From Powellomyces hirtus (lineage: Eukaryota > Chytridiomycota > Chytridiomycetes > Spizellomycetales > Powellomycetaceae): a stretch of DNA of 64,000 bases. A program made the translations under genes and the position numbers. Of the stretch, positions 1 to 8,643 are shown piece by piece. The notes below the pieces were generated by a model. It did no database searches and had not been told where the DNA came from. It worked only from the letters and a program-made list of their open reading frames with translations. The DNA lies in assembly GCA_025526995.1 (NCBI GenBank), contig JAHLKG010000022.1, positions 372,001-436,000 of the forward strand, read 5' to 3'. Numbering within the stretch: position 1 is the stretch's first letter; each line of letters starts with the position of its first letter.

Positions 1-284
1 CCATCATACCGGTAATGCTAAAAGTTGAATTGGATCACGTGTAGTCACGTGATTGCAGAAAAAGTAGATTAGAATGCTTGAAGCGAAATATTACCGATAA
101 GACTTAAGACATAAAATACATTCACATACATTACATCTCCGTGCATCTGACAATGCTACACCGTCAACTGCATCACAGAAGAGCTTTGTAAACCCCCTAC
201 AAAGGCAATACAAGCAGGCTGCATCAAATTCGACCAATCCTCTGCATTTCCAATAAAGTACTGGAAACGCCGATATCTCCAATA
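1..284 (+). repeat. Copia-B LTR, 3' part
   Basis: This matches the last ~285 bp of the Copia-B LTR. It has two CACGTG boxes at 36-41 and 46-51 and ends at the family terminus (here CCAATA). It is followed by gypsy sequence instead of the usual primer-binding site. Its beginning lies outside the window. Confidence 0.85.
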
Positions 285-1244
285 GTGGCGCCCCCGTTCT
301 CACGTTTGATGGTTTCCTTGGTGTACCTGAGCCGGCTGGACTGCGGCGTACTGATGTCTTCTCCCGTTGAAGGTCACCCTCACAAGGTCATCCGCATAGC
401 CTTGAATCTTGTAGCATAACAGGGCTTTGTTCTGTAGCTCAGTGATCGGGATCTTGGCGCCATTATTCCTCATGATTGTGGTGTAGCAGCGGTCTCGAAT
501 GTGCTGGCCGACATGGTTGGTCAAGAATCCGATCAAGAAGTAGTCACGCTCTTGCCTTGGGGTCAGTCGCTCCTTGTCGTCAAGCGTTGCAATCTGGGCC
601 CGAAGGGTATTGAACTTGGCAATGTAATCTGATATGCTATTAGTGAAAACCAGCCGCTTCATCTTTGCCTCCGCGGTGTTTTGTTAGTTGGCGGGATAGA
701 AGTGGATGCGGAGGATCCTTGTGAACTCTTCCAATGTCGTGGGCAGGTCGGCGGCATCCCTGAGCATTTGCCACCACTTGTCAGCAGTCTCTTTGAGGTA
801 CCCTGAGATGGGATTGACGTCCCAGTGGTCCGTCCTGAAGTCGGTTGTCTCAAGGTAGCGTGTATGGACCTTCAAGAGCTCGTTGACCTTAGACACCATT
901 TCTTAGCTGTTTCCTTTGCTGTTGAAGGGTGTCAGCTGCTTGCAAAAGTTCTTGCGGCGTTCCTTTTTGGCTTGCATTTGTGCTTGGGTTTCTTCCGCCA
1001 GGATAATGGTGACGTGTGGTGTTGCGGTTGTCAGTTGGACTTGAGCTGGGAACCTCGAAAGGAGAGCGGTAAAATGTGCTTCTCCCATTGCGATCTGCTC
1101 CTGCAGTAGCCATTGGGTCTTCGCCAATTGTGCAGCAAACATTATGACGGGGTTGTTGGTCGGTGTGTCAACTTTGGGTTCTCCCACTGCCTGGCTTTCT
1201 CCTGCCATTGAGCTGTTCCTGGTGCTACGTGCCATTGTTGTCAT
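285..1244 (-). pseudogene. Ty3/gypsy gag fragment, copy 1
   Basis: One reading frame runs from the ATG at 1244-1242 down to a TGA at 302-300 and is broken by two in-frame TAA codons (902-900 and 683-681). The middle part has the retrotransposon-gag pattern: a KWW core, a spaced F...F..HFYP segment, then an SISDYIAKFNTLR stretch and an ERDYFLIGFL segment. This is the capsid-like protein that would package element RNA. No CCHC zinc knuckle, protease or pol is present, because the fragment stops at the Copia-B LTR boundary at 284. Both stops recur in the second unit, so they predate the tandem duplication. The gypsy assignment rests on the gag pattern and the adjacent LTR and PBS. Confidence 0.75.
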
Positions 1245-1263
1245 CTATGGGGTGGTGCTACCA
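1244..1263 (-). promoter_or_regulatory. gypsy primer-binding site
   Basis: On the minus strand TGGTAGCACC follows the LTR end directly. It would pair with a tRNA 3' end reading GGUGCUACCA, close to initiator tRNA-Met acceptor ends. The same sequence occurs in the second unit at 3274-3293. Confidence 0.6.
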
Positions 1264-1538
1264 TGTAATAATACTAGGTCCGTTGCTAGAGTCTAGTCTT
1301 CTATTCGGGAATTCCCTCTGTCTAATTCTACTGTAAGATCTTTAAATCTTGAAGACGCCCTCGTCAGAGTATTCCTACTTTTCTTCTGGACCGCGGAGCG
1401 GTCCCGATCACGTGATGGCCATCTGTGGCCATCCCTAAGGTCTAATAGCCTTCGGGATGCTGATGCTAGCATCTTTCTCGTGCGGGGCTCTTCCCAACAC
1501 GTGTCTAGGCTTAGGCTGGCCAGCCACGCCTCATTACA
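1264..1538 (-). repeat. gypsy LTR (275 bp), copy 1
   Basis: On the minus strand it begins TGTAATGAGG and ends TATTATTACA, giving a perfect TGTAAT/ATTACA terminal inverted repeat. The gypsy PBS and gag follow. A TCACGTGA palindrome lies near 1408. A diverged relative at 41726-41943 stops at the same TTACA boundary, which supports this edge. Confidence 0.8.
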
Positions 1539-1630
1539 AAAATGGGCACAGAGTATAAATAAGAGAGTATTTTCCGCTTTTGTTTAAAAAATAGACACAC
1601 ACACCACTGGGTTTGAACCAGACTTAGTAT
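1539..1630. other. A/T-rich spacer with a TATAAATA motif
   Basis: No coding sequence is seen between the gypsy LTR and the shortened Copia-B LTR. TATAAATA lies at 1554-1561. A copy is present at 3569-3660. Confidence 0.4.
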
Positions 1631-1894
1631 CATTGGAATGTTGAGCCTTGTGTACTCAATGTTAGTCCTTAGTAGCTTAGAACGCTCAACAAGCAAAACA
1701 TTTCCAATAACACTTGAGACATAAAATACATTCACATACATTACATCTCTGTGCATCAGACAAAGCTACATTGTCATCTGCATCACAGAAGAGCTCTGTA
1801 AACCCCTTACAAAGGCAATACAAGCAGGCTGCCTCGAATTTGTCCAATCCTTTGCATTTCTGATAAAGTACTGAAAACGCCAATATCTCCGATA
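1631..1894 (+). repeat. shortened Copia-B LTR
   Basis: It has both ends of the Copia-B LTR but lacks about 100 bp in the middle, including both CACGTG boxes. The join runs from GTCCTTAG directly into TAGCTTAGAACG. Confidence 0.8.
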
Positions 1895-1949
1895 AATATT
1901 TACCACTTGTTGCTTTCCACTACCTAAACTTAATCATTTTGCATGGTAG

Positions 1950-2314
1950 CATTGGAATGCTGAGCCTTGCGTACTCAACGTTAGTCCTTACATTAGATCC
2001 TAACTAGGAATCCCCAGCTAGAATGCATGACCATCATACCGGTAATGCTAAAAGTTGAATTGGATCACGTGTAGTCACGTGATTGCAGAAAAAGTAGATT
2101 AGAATGCTTGAAGCGAAATATTACCGATAAGACTTAAGACATAAAATACATTCACATACATTACATCTCCGTGCATCTGACAATGCTACACCGTCAACTG
2201 CATCACAGAAGAGCTTTGTAAACCCCCTACAAAGGCAATACAAGCAGGCTGCATCAAATTCGACCAATCCTCTGCATTTCCAATAAAGTACTGGAAACGC
2301 CAATATCTCCAATA
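1950..2314 (+). repeat. Copia-B LTR
   Basis: This is a full-length Copia-B LTR, from CATTGGAATG to CTCCAATA. Gypsy gag sequence follows it, not a PBS. Confidence 0.85.
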
Positions 2315-3274
2315 GTGGCGACCCCGTTCTCACGTTTGATGGTTTCCTTGGTGTACCTGAGCCGGCTGGACTGCGGCGTACTGATGTCTTCTCCCGTTGA
2401 AGGTCACCCTCACAAGGTCATCCGCATAGCCTTGAATCTTGTAGCATAACAGGGCTTTGTTCTGTAGCTCAGTGATCGGGATCTTGGCGCCATTATTCCT
2501 CATGATTGTGGTGTAGCAGCGGTCTCGAATGTGCTGGCCGACATGGTTGGTCAAGAATCCGATCAAGAAGTAGTCACGCTCTTGCCTTGGGGTCAGTCGC
2601 TCCTTGTCGTCAAGCGTTGCAATCTGGGCCCGAAGGGTATTGAACTTGGCAATGTACTTTGATATGCTATTAGTGAAAACCAGCCGCTTCATCTTTGCCT
2701 CCGCGGTGTTTTGTTAGTTGGCGGGATAGAAGTGGATGTGGAGGATCCTTGTGAACTCTTCCAATGTCGTGGGCAGGTCGGCGGCATCCCTGAGCATTTG
2801 CCACCACTTGTCAGCAGTCTCTTTGAGGTACCCTGAGATGGGATTGACGTCCCAGTGGTCCGTCCTGAAGTCGGTTGTCTCAAGGTAGCGTGTATGGACC
2901 TTCAAGAGCTCGTTGACCTTAGACACCATTTCTTAGCTGTTTCCTTTGCTGTTGAAGGGTGTCAGCTGCTTGCAAAAGTTCTTGCGGCGTTCCTTTTTGG
3001 CTTGCATTTGTGCTTGGGTTTCTTCCGCCAGGATAATGGTGACGTGTGGTGTTGCGGTTGTCAGTTGGACTTGAGCTGGGAACCTCGAAAGGAGAGCGGT
3101 AAAATGTGCTTCTCCCATTGCGATCTGCTCCTGCAGTAGCCATTGGGTCTTCGCCAATTGTGCAGCAAACATTATGACGGGGTTGTTGGTCGGTGTGTCA
3201 ACTTTGGGTTCTCCCACTGCCTGGCTTTCTCCTGCCATTGAGCTGTTCCTGGTGCTACGTGCCATTGTTGTCAT
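2315..3274 (-). pseudogene. Ty3/gypsy gag fragment, copy 2
   Basis: This is the second tandem copy of the gag fragment at 285-1244. It has the same two in-frame TAA stops and only a few substitutions (for example RILRIHF reads RILHIHF here). Frame and truncation point are unchanged. Confidence 0.75.
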
Positions 3275-3293
3275 CTATGGGGTGGTGCTACCA

Positions 3294-3568
3294 TGTAATA
3301 ATACTAGGTCCGTTGCTAGAGTCTAGTCTTCTATTCGGGAATTCCCTCTGTCTAATTCTACTGTAAGATCTTTAAATCTTGAAGACGCCCTCGTCAGAGT
3401 ATTCCTACTTTTCTTCTGGACCGCGGAGCGGTCCCGATCATGTGATGGCCATCTGTGGCCATCCCTAAGGTCTAATAGCCTTCGGGATGCTGATGCTAGC
3501 ATCTTTCTCGTGCGGGGCTCTTCCCAACGCGTGTCTAGGCTTAGGCTGGCCAGCCACGCCTCATTACA
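3294..3568 (-). repeat. gypsy LTR, copy 2
   Basis: This is the tandem copy of the LTR at 1264-1538, with the same TGTAAT/ATTACA ends. The CACGTG of copy 1 reads CATGTG here. Confidence 0.8.
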
Positions 3569-3660
3569 AAAATGGGCACAGAGTATAAATAAGAGAGTAT
3601 TTTCCGCTTTTGTTTAAAAAATAGACACACACACCACTGGGTTTGAACCAGACTTAGTAT

Positions 3661-3923
3661 CATTGGAATGTTGAGCCTTGCGTACTCAATGTTAGTCTTA
3701 GTAGCTTAGAACGCTCAACAAGCAAAACATTTCCAATAACACTTGAGACATAAAATACATTCACATACATTACATCTCTGTGCATCAGACAAAGCTACAT
3801 TGTCATCTGCATCACAGAAGAGCTCTGTAAACCCCTTACAAAGGCAATACAAGCAGGCTGCCTCGAATTTGTCCAATCCTTTGCATTTCTGATAAAGGAC
3901 TGAAAACGCCAATATCTCCGATA
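3661..3923 (+). repeat. shortened Copia-B LTR, copy 2
   Basis: This is the tandem copy of 1631-1894, with the same central deletion. Confidence 0.8.
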
Positions 3924-3978
3924 AATATTTACCACTTGTTGCTTTCCACTACCTAAACTTAATCATTTTGCATGGTAG

Positions 3979-4345
3979 CATTGGAATGCTGAGCCTTGCG
4001 TACTCAACGTTAGTCCTTACATTAGATCCTAACTAGGAATCCCCAGCTAGAATGCATGACCATCATACCGGTAACGCTAAGAGCTGAATTGGATCACGTG
4101 TGATCACGTGATTGGAAAAAAAGTAGATTAGAACGCTCAACAAGCAAGACATTACCGATAAGACTTAAGACATAAAAAAATACGTGGACATACATTACAT
4201 CTCTGTGCATCTGACAATGCTACACCGTCAACTGCATCACAGAAGAGCTCTGTAAACCCTTTACTAAGTATACTGGAGGCTGCCTTGAATGCATCCAATC
4301 CTCTGCATATCTGATAAAGTACTGGAAACGCCGATATGTCCAATA
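3979..4345 (+). repeat. Copia-B LTR, 5' LTR of the relic at 4346-5497
   Basis: Full-length LTR with paired CACGTG boxes (around 4096-4112). It ends in CCAATA and is followed directly by a PBS, so it is a true 5' LTR. Confidence 0.85.
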
Positions 4346-4360
4346 GGTTATGAGCCCTGA
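4346..4360 (+). promoter_or_regulatory. half-tRNA-iMet primer-binding site (Copia-B)
   Basis: GGTTATGAGCCCTGA follows the LTR directly. It is complementary to the anticodon stem-loop of initiator tRNA-Met (CAGGGCUCAUAACC, with the CAU anticodon inside), not to the tRNA 3' end. The same site is used by Copia-A and Copia-C. Confidence 0.8.
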
Positions 4361-4459
4361 GACCAGTCGAATTCAAATCATTCTCCCTTTGTAAAATCTG
4401 AAAACTACTAGTCTTCCATCAAATTCAAGTGCCAAGAAAGTACCGTGCACATCGTCAAG

Positions 4460-5497
4460 ATGCTTACTGCAAGATCTCCCATTCACGGAGTGCAGACCCG
4501 CCAACAAGCCCATCAAGCCACACAAGAAGCCGAACAAGGTCCTGACGCTGAAGAAGACGTTAATATCAAGGCCTCAATCTACCATGATTCCCACGACGCA
4601 GATGCCGATGTGGATGAGATGAATCATGGAGATAGTCATGCAGAACCGGCAATAGAACTGACCGGACCGCAGACTGACAAAGTCATGCATCTTCTGCAGT
4701 GGTTCAAGATGGAAATGGATGAAAAGTTCGACCATCAGATCCACAAGTTGGAGAGGACTTTATTGACTAGCTCAAACCCTCTTGCTACATCACCTTCCCA
4801 TCAATACGAAAATGGAAATCCTCACATCGGCGGTCATAATCCACTTACTTCACAGATGAGAAGCCCAAAAGCAGGCCTTGAGTACCCTTTCCTACATCAA
4901 CACATTACTCACAGAGGGGTTGAAGCCCCAGTTGCCCCTCACTTTCGTCCCTCTTCCCTAACGGAGAGCACTACGACTACGAGCAGTTGAAAAAGCAAAG
5001 ACAGTGAAGCCCAGCGGACATCATTCAAATTCTTTGAATCAGCGATCAATGCAGTCATCACATTCGACAGAGCGGGAAATCTCTCAAAACTCATTGACTT
5101 TGTTGATCAAATCAATGTGGTCTTTCGCCTCAAATCTGTACTTGGAGAAGAACAACTCGCATTCATCTTCAGCAAGCTCTTTGGCAAGGCAAAGCAATGG
5201 TACCAAAACCACTGCAAGAAGGCTGAAGCAGGGAAACATAATCCCATCACAAATTGGCAGACTTTCAAGCAACCATTCCTTTGGCGTTACCAACCGACTG
5301 ATCACAAGGAAATCCTACTCACTCAGCTTGAAAGACTATGTTAAGGAAGCCATACCATTGCACAGTACAACGCCTCGTTCATGAAGATTACCAGCCAGCT
5401 CATCACGGACATTCCATTTCTGGTCTACAAATGGTCCTACCTTCAAGGAATGAACAAACATCAAGCGGAGCCTGTCAGAACCCAAAGTTTCAAATCT
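4460..5497 (+). pseudogene. Copia-B gag relic
   Basis: The frame opens at the ATG at 4460 (MLTARSPIHGVQTRQQ) and aligns with Copia-B Gag, the structural protein of the particle. It stops at a TGA at 4988-4990 where other copies have CAG. The Gag sequence then resumes in other frames: 5117-5344 gives the RLKSVLGEEQLAFIF and KQWYQNH region. It stops matching near 5497, before the zinc knuckle. There it meets an oppositely oriented Copia-B gag, so protease, integrase and RT are all missing. Confidence 0.8.
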
Positions 5498-5848
5498 TTT
5501 CTATTGATGGGAAGGTGATGTAGCAAAAGGATTTGACTTAGTCAAAAGAGTCTTCTCCAACTTCTCCATCTGATGGTCAAAGTTTTCATCCATTTCCATC
5601 TTGAACCTCTGCAGAAGATGCATGACAATGTCAGTTTGTGGTTTGGTCAGTTCTGTACCCGGTTCTGCATGAATTTCTCCAGGATTCATCTCATCCACCT
5701 CGGCATCTGTGTCGTGGGAATCATGGTAGATTGAGGCATGGATATTAACGTCTCCTTCAGCGTCAGAACCCCTTTCAGCTTCTTGTGTGGCTTGATGGGC
5801 TTGTTGGCGGGTCTGCACTCCTTGAATGGGAGATCTAGCAGTAGGCAT
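5497..5848 (-). pseudogene. Copia-B gag N-terminal relic, reverse orientation
   Basis: From the ATG at 5848-5846 the minus strand encodes the Copia-B Gag N-terminus (MPTARSPIQGVQTRQQ) for about 115 codons. It runs into the plus-strand relic near 5497. Together they form a tail-to-tail pair of gag stubs. The variant is closest to the copy at 36313-36903 (both have QEAERGSDAEG). Confidence 0.8.
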
Positions 5849-5962
5849 CTTGAAGGTGGGCTTGGTACTTTTTTGCCACTTGCATTGGACGGAAGACTGG
5901 TAGTTTCCAGGTTTTACGAAGGGAGACTGATTAGAATTCGACCAGTCTCAGAGCTCATGACC

Positions 5963-6329
5963 TATTGGAGATATCAGCGTTTCCAGTACTTTTTCGGAAA
6001 TGCAGAGGATTGGCCAAATTCGATGCAGCCTCCAGTAAACTTTGTAGAGGGGTGTTTACAGAGCTCTTCTGTGATGCAGATGACGGTGTATTGTTGTCAG
6101 ATGCACGGAAATGTAATGTATGTGAATGTATTTTGTGTCTTAAGTCTTATTGGTAATGTTTCGCTTGTCAAGTGTTCTAATCGACTTTTTCTCCAATCAC
6201 ATGACTACACGTGATCCAATTCAGCTCTTAGCGTTACCGGTATGACGGTCACTAGTTCTAGCCGGAGATTCCAAGTTAGGATCTAATGTAAGGACTAACG
6301 TTGAGTACGCAAGGCTCAACATTCCAATA
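5963..6329 (-). repeat. Copia-B LTR (5' LTR of the minus-strand relic)
   Basis: On the minus strand it runs TATTGGAATG...CCAATA and is followed by a slightly mutated half-tRNA PBS at 5948-5962. One CACGTG box is decayed to CACATG. Confidence 0.85.
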
Positions 6330-6571
6330 GTAGCATTGTCAGATGCACGGAGATGTAATGTATGTGAAAGTATTTTATGTCTTAAGTCTTATCAGTAATG
6401 CTTCGCTTGTCAAGCGTTCTAGTCTACTTTTTCTTTAATCACGTGCTCCCACGTGATCCAATTCAGCTCTTAGCGTTACCGGTATGGTGGTCACGTGTTC
6501 TAGGCGAAGATTCCAAGTTAGGATCCAGAGTAAGGACTAATGTTGAGTACACAAGGCTCAACATTCAAATA
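6330..6571 (-). repeat. Copia-B LTR, truncated 3' LTR
   Basis: This is the first ~240 bp of an LTR on the minus strand, abutting the LTR at 5963-6329. On its other side a G-rich tract (minus strand CAGGGGGTG, 6572-6580) is a likely polypurine tract. This makes it the 3' LTR of the pol-bearing copy that follows. Confidence 0.8.
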
Positions 6572-8057
6572 CACCCCCTGTCCAAGCAGTCGATCTGCGG
6601 TGAAGGGATTTTACTCATTTGGGAGCTTTGTCATGGACGCTTTTGTCATTGGTGTGATGGTGTTGTTGTAGTGCTTGATGCACATGTTTTTGTGATGGTA
6701 CTTGAATGCCAGGGCCGGTAAGGGGTTTGTTAGGGAATCAGCAACCATTTCAGTGGTGGGTAAGTACTCCAGGTGAATCTCCTTGCTGATGTGATCACAA
6801 ATGAAGGGATGTCGGATGTCCATGTGCTTGGTACGGGTGTGATGCACGGGGTTCATTGCCAACAAGATGCATGAATGATCGTCTTTGTAGATTGTTGTGA
6901 GTCGAGCTTTTTCATCAAGTTATTTGGGGATTTGAAGTTCTAACAGAAGTGAGCAAAGCCAGATTTTTTACTGAGTGGCAAAGGAAAGGGCCATGTATTC
7001 AGCTGTGGTACATGGGAGAGCAACGGTGGTTAGCGCTTCAAAACCCACGTGACAGCGCCTGCATTTCCAATGTGGAAAAGGTAGCCAGTGATTGACCGTT
7101 GATCAATGATGTTATTTCCCCAATCAGCATCGCTATAGCCATGAAGGGTAACGTTGTTTCTGCCAATGCAGAGGCTGTAAGCGGATGTCCCTTGTAGATA
7201 GCAAAGAACGCGCTTTGCAACTTGCAGATGTTGAGGGAAAGGGTTGCTTGCAAAGCAAGAAAGCATACCGACAGCGACAGCGATGTCAGGGTGCAGACAC
7301 AACATCAGATACATGAGAGAACCAACGATTTCGCACTATTTTCATTCTTGCGGGTTAGATGAAGTCTTTGTATTTTTGACTTTGTAGGGTTCGAGCTGGG
7401 TCTGGTCCATCAGAGTATTGATTGGCTTGCAGTTTTGCATACAAAAGCGCTTGAGGATGTCATTTACATATGACTGTTGATCAAGGTAGATGACGTGCTG
7501 TGAGTAATCATGTCAAACTCCCATTTCAAGGTAGTGGTTGACCTCGCCTAGGTCTGTCATGTTGAACTTGTTGTGCAGGGATGTCTTGATTGACAAGATT
7601 TCCGATTCACTCTTTGCACAGATTAGGAGATTGTCGACATGGATGGAGATGTACCATGATGTGTCACTTCCCGGTAGAATTGGGATGTAAATGGTATCAT
7701 CATTTGCCAGGTGCTTGAATCCCAAGGAGGTCAGTTCCTTGTGAAGTAGGGAGTACCATTTGCGCGGGGCTTGTTTCAGACCGTAAAGGGCCATTTGGAG
7801 TTGAAGGATGGTCCTGGGTGGAAAGCCAGAGCCTTCAGGGGCATAGAGTAGGATGGTCTCGGTAACAATCCCATTTAGGAATGCGGTTACTACCTCCATT
7901 TGATGGCATTTCAAGCCTAGGCTGGCGGCAAAAGTGGGAAGGACGCGTTGGGTAGCCATCTGGGCAACCGGAGCATAGGTTTTGTTGTAGTCAATACCGT
8001 AGCGTTGTTTGCAGCCTTTCACAACAAGCCGGGCGTTGTAACGTTGAGGTTGACCAT
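6572..8057 (-). pseudogene. Copia-B reverse transcriptase and RNase H, degenerate
   Basis: Three minus-strand segments give the 3' half of a Ty1/copia pol: 8022-7513 (RT, with YGIDYNKTYAPVAQ, QMEVVTAFLNG and LYGLKQAPRKWY), 7314-7030 (HPDIAVAVGML and YSDADWG of RNase H) and 6865-6611 (TKHMDIRHPFICDHI and the MVADSLTNPLP tail). They are separated by a frameshift and in-frame stops, including a TGA just after LEMGV. The RT metal-binding motif, normally YVDD, reads HVDN, so a catalytic Asp is lost. This is the only Copia-B copy here that retains this region; the others lack about 1,435 bp (6572-8006). Confidence 0.85.
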
Positions 8058-8643
8058 TCAGTCTTGCTTAATCTTGAATACCCATCTGGTGTGGATGGGC
8101 TGTTGATTGTGCGGTACGGATTTGGGGTTGCTGACTTCCCATGTTTCATTGGTATGAAGGGACTTCAATTTGGCATTTATGGCCTTGGTCCACTTTGGCA
8201 CGTCGTTGGATGGAAGCGCTTGTTTGTAGGTTTGGGGTTCTTCAGTACTTGCAGCCAAAAGAGCAATTGCTCTCTTCTTGTTGATGTAATTTGCAAAGGC
8301 CATCAAGTGGTTGACATTTTCGATCGGTTCCCATGTATTTTCGTTGTCTTCAAATACCAACCATTTGCAGAGGAATTCAGCGCCTTCCGGGCCATCACGT
8401 GAGTCAAGAATCTCTTCAACTTTGTAAATCTTCAGGTGGGATGTAGTCTTCTGCGAGTTTGGGTGCTGAGATTTTGTAGAATGTTACATGGCAAGAAATG
8501 ACTATTTCTTGACGGTTGTCATCCCAACAGCGGTAAGCACCGTGAAATTTGTAACCAATGAATCTCATATGTGTGGCGCGCGGTGCCAACTGTGAGACTT
8601 GTTTTCTCTTGACAAAATGCACAAAGGCATTGGCCCAAATCAC
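8058..8643 (-). pseudogene. Copia-B integrase C-terminus, chromodomain and RT start
   Basis: The frame at 8643-8416 continues the integrase C-terminal region (RFIGYKFHGAYRCWDD). A shift then leads into a chromodomain-like stretch starting YKVEEILDSHD, continuing FLCKWLVFEDN.NTWEP.ENV, then the RT N-terminus (TNETWEV, TRWVFKIKQD). Chromodomains bind methylated histone tails and steer integration. The cage positions read Y, W and F. Both frameshifts recur at the same places in the other Copia-B copies, so they were inherited. Confidence 0.75.

Larger units (their letters stand above)
1..4059. repeat. 2,030-bp tandem duplication (two units)
   Basis: Bases 1-2030 recur as 2031-4059 with only scattered substitutions and one 1-base deletion near 3690. 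Each unit holds a Copia-B LTR end, a gypsy gag fragment and gypsy LTR on the minus strand, a shortened Copia-B LTR, and the start of the next full Copia-B LTR. The unit boundary lies inside a Copia-B LTR, which suggests amplification by unequal exchange between LTRs. The window starts inside a unit, so more copies may lie upstream. Confidence 0.95.

Noticed and set aside
825..1109. 94-codon plus-strand frame in the first unit and at 2855-3139
   Set aside because: It lies antisense to the gypsy gag and has no domain; the gag pattern on the minus strand explains the sequence.
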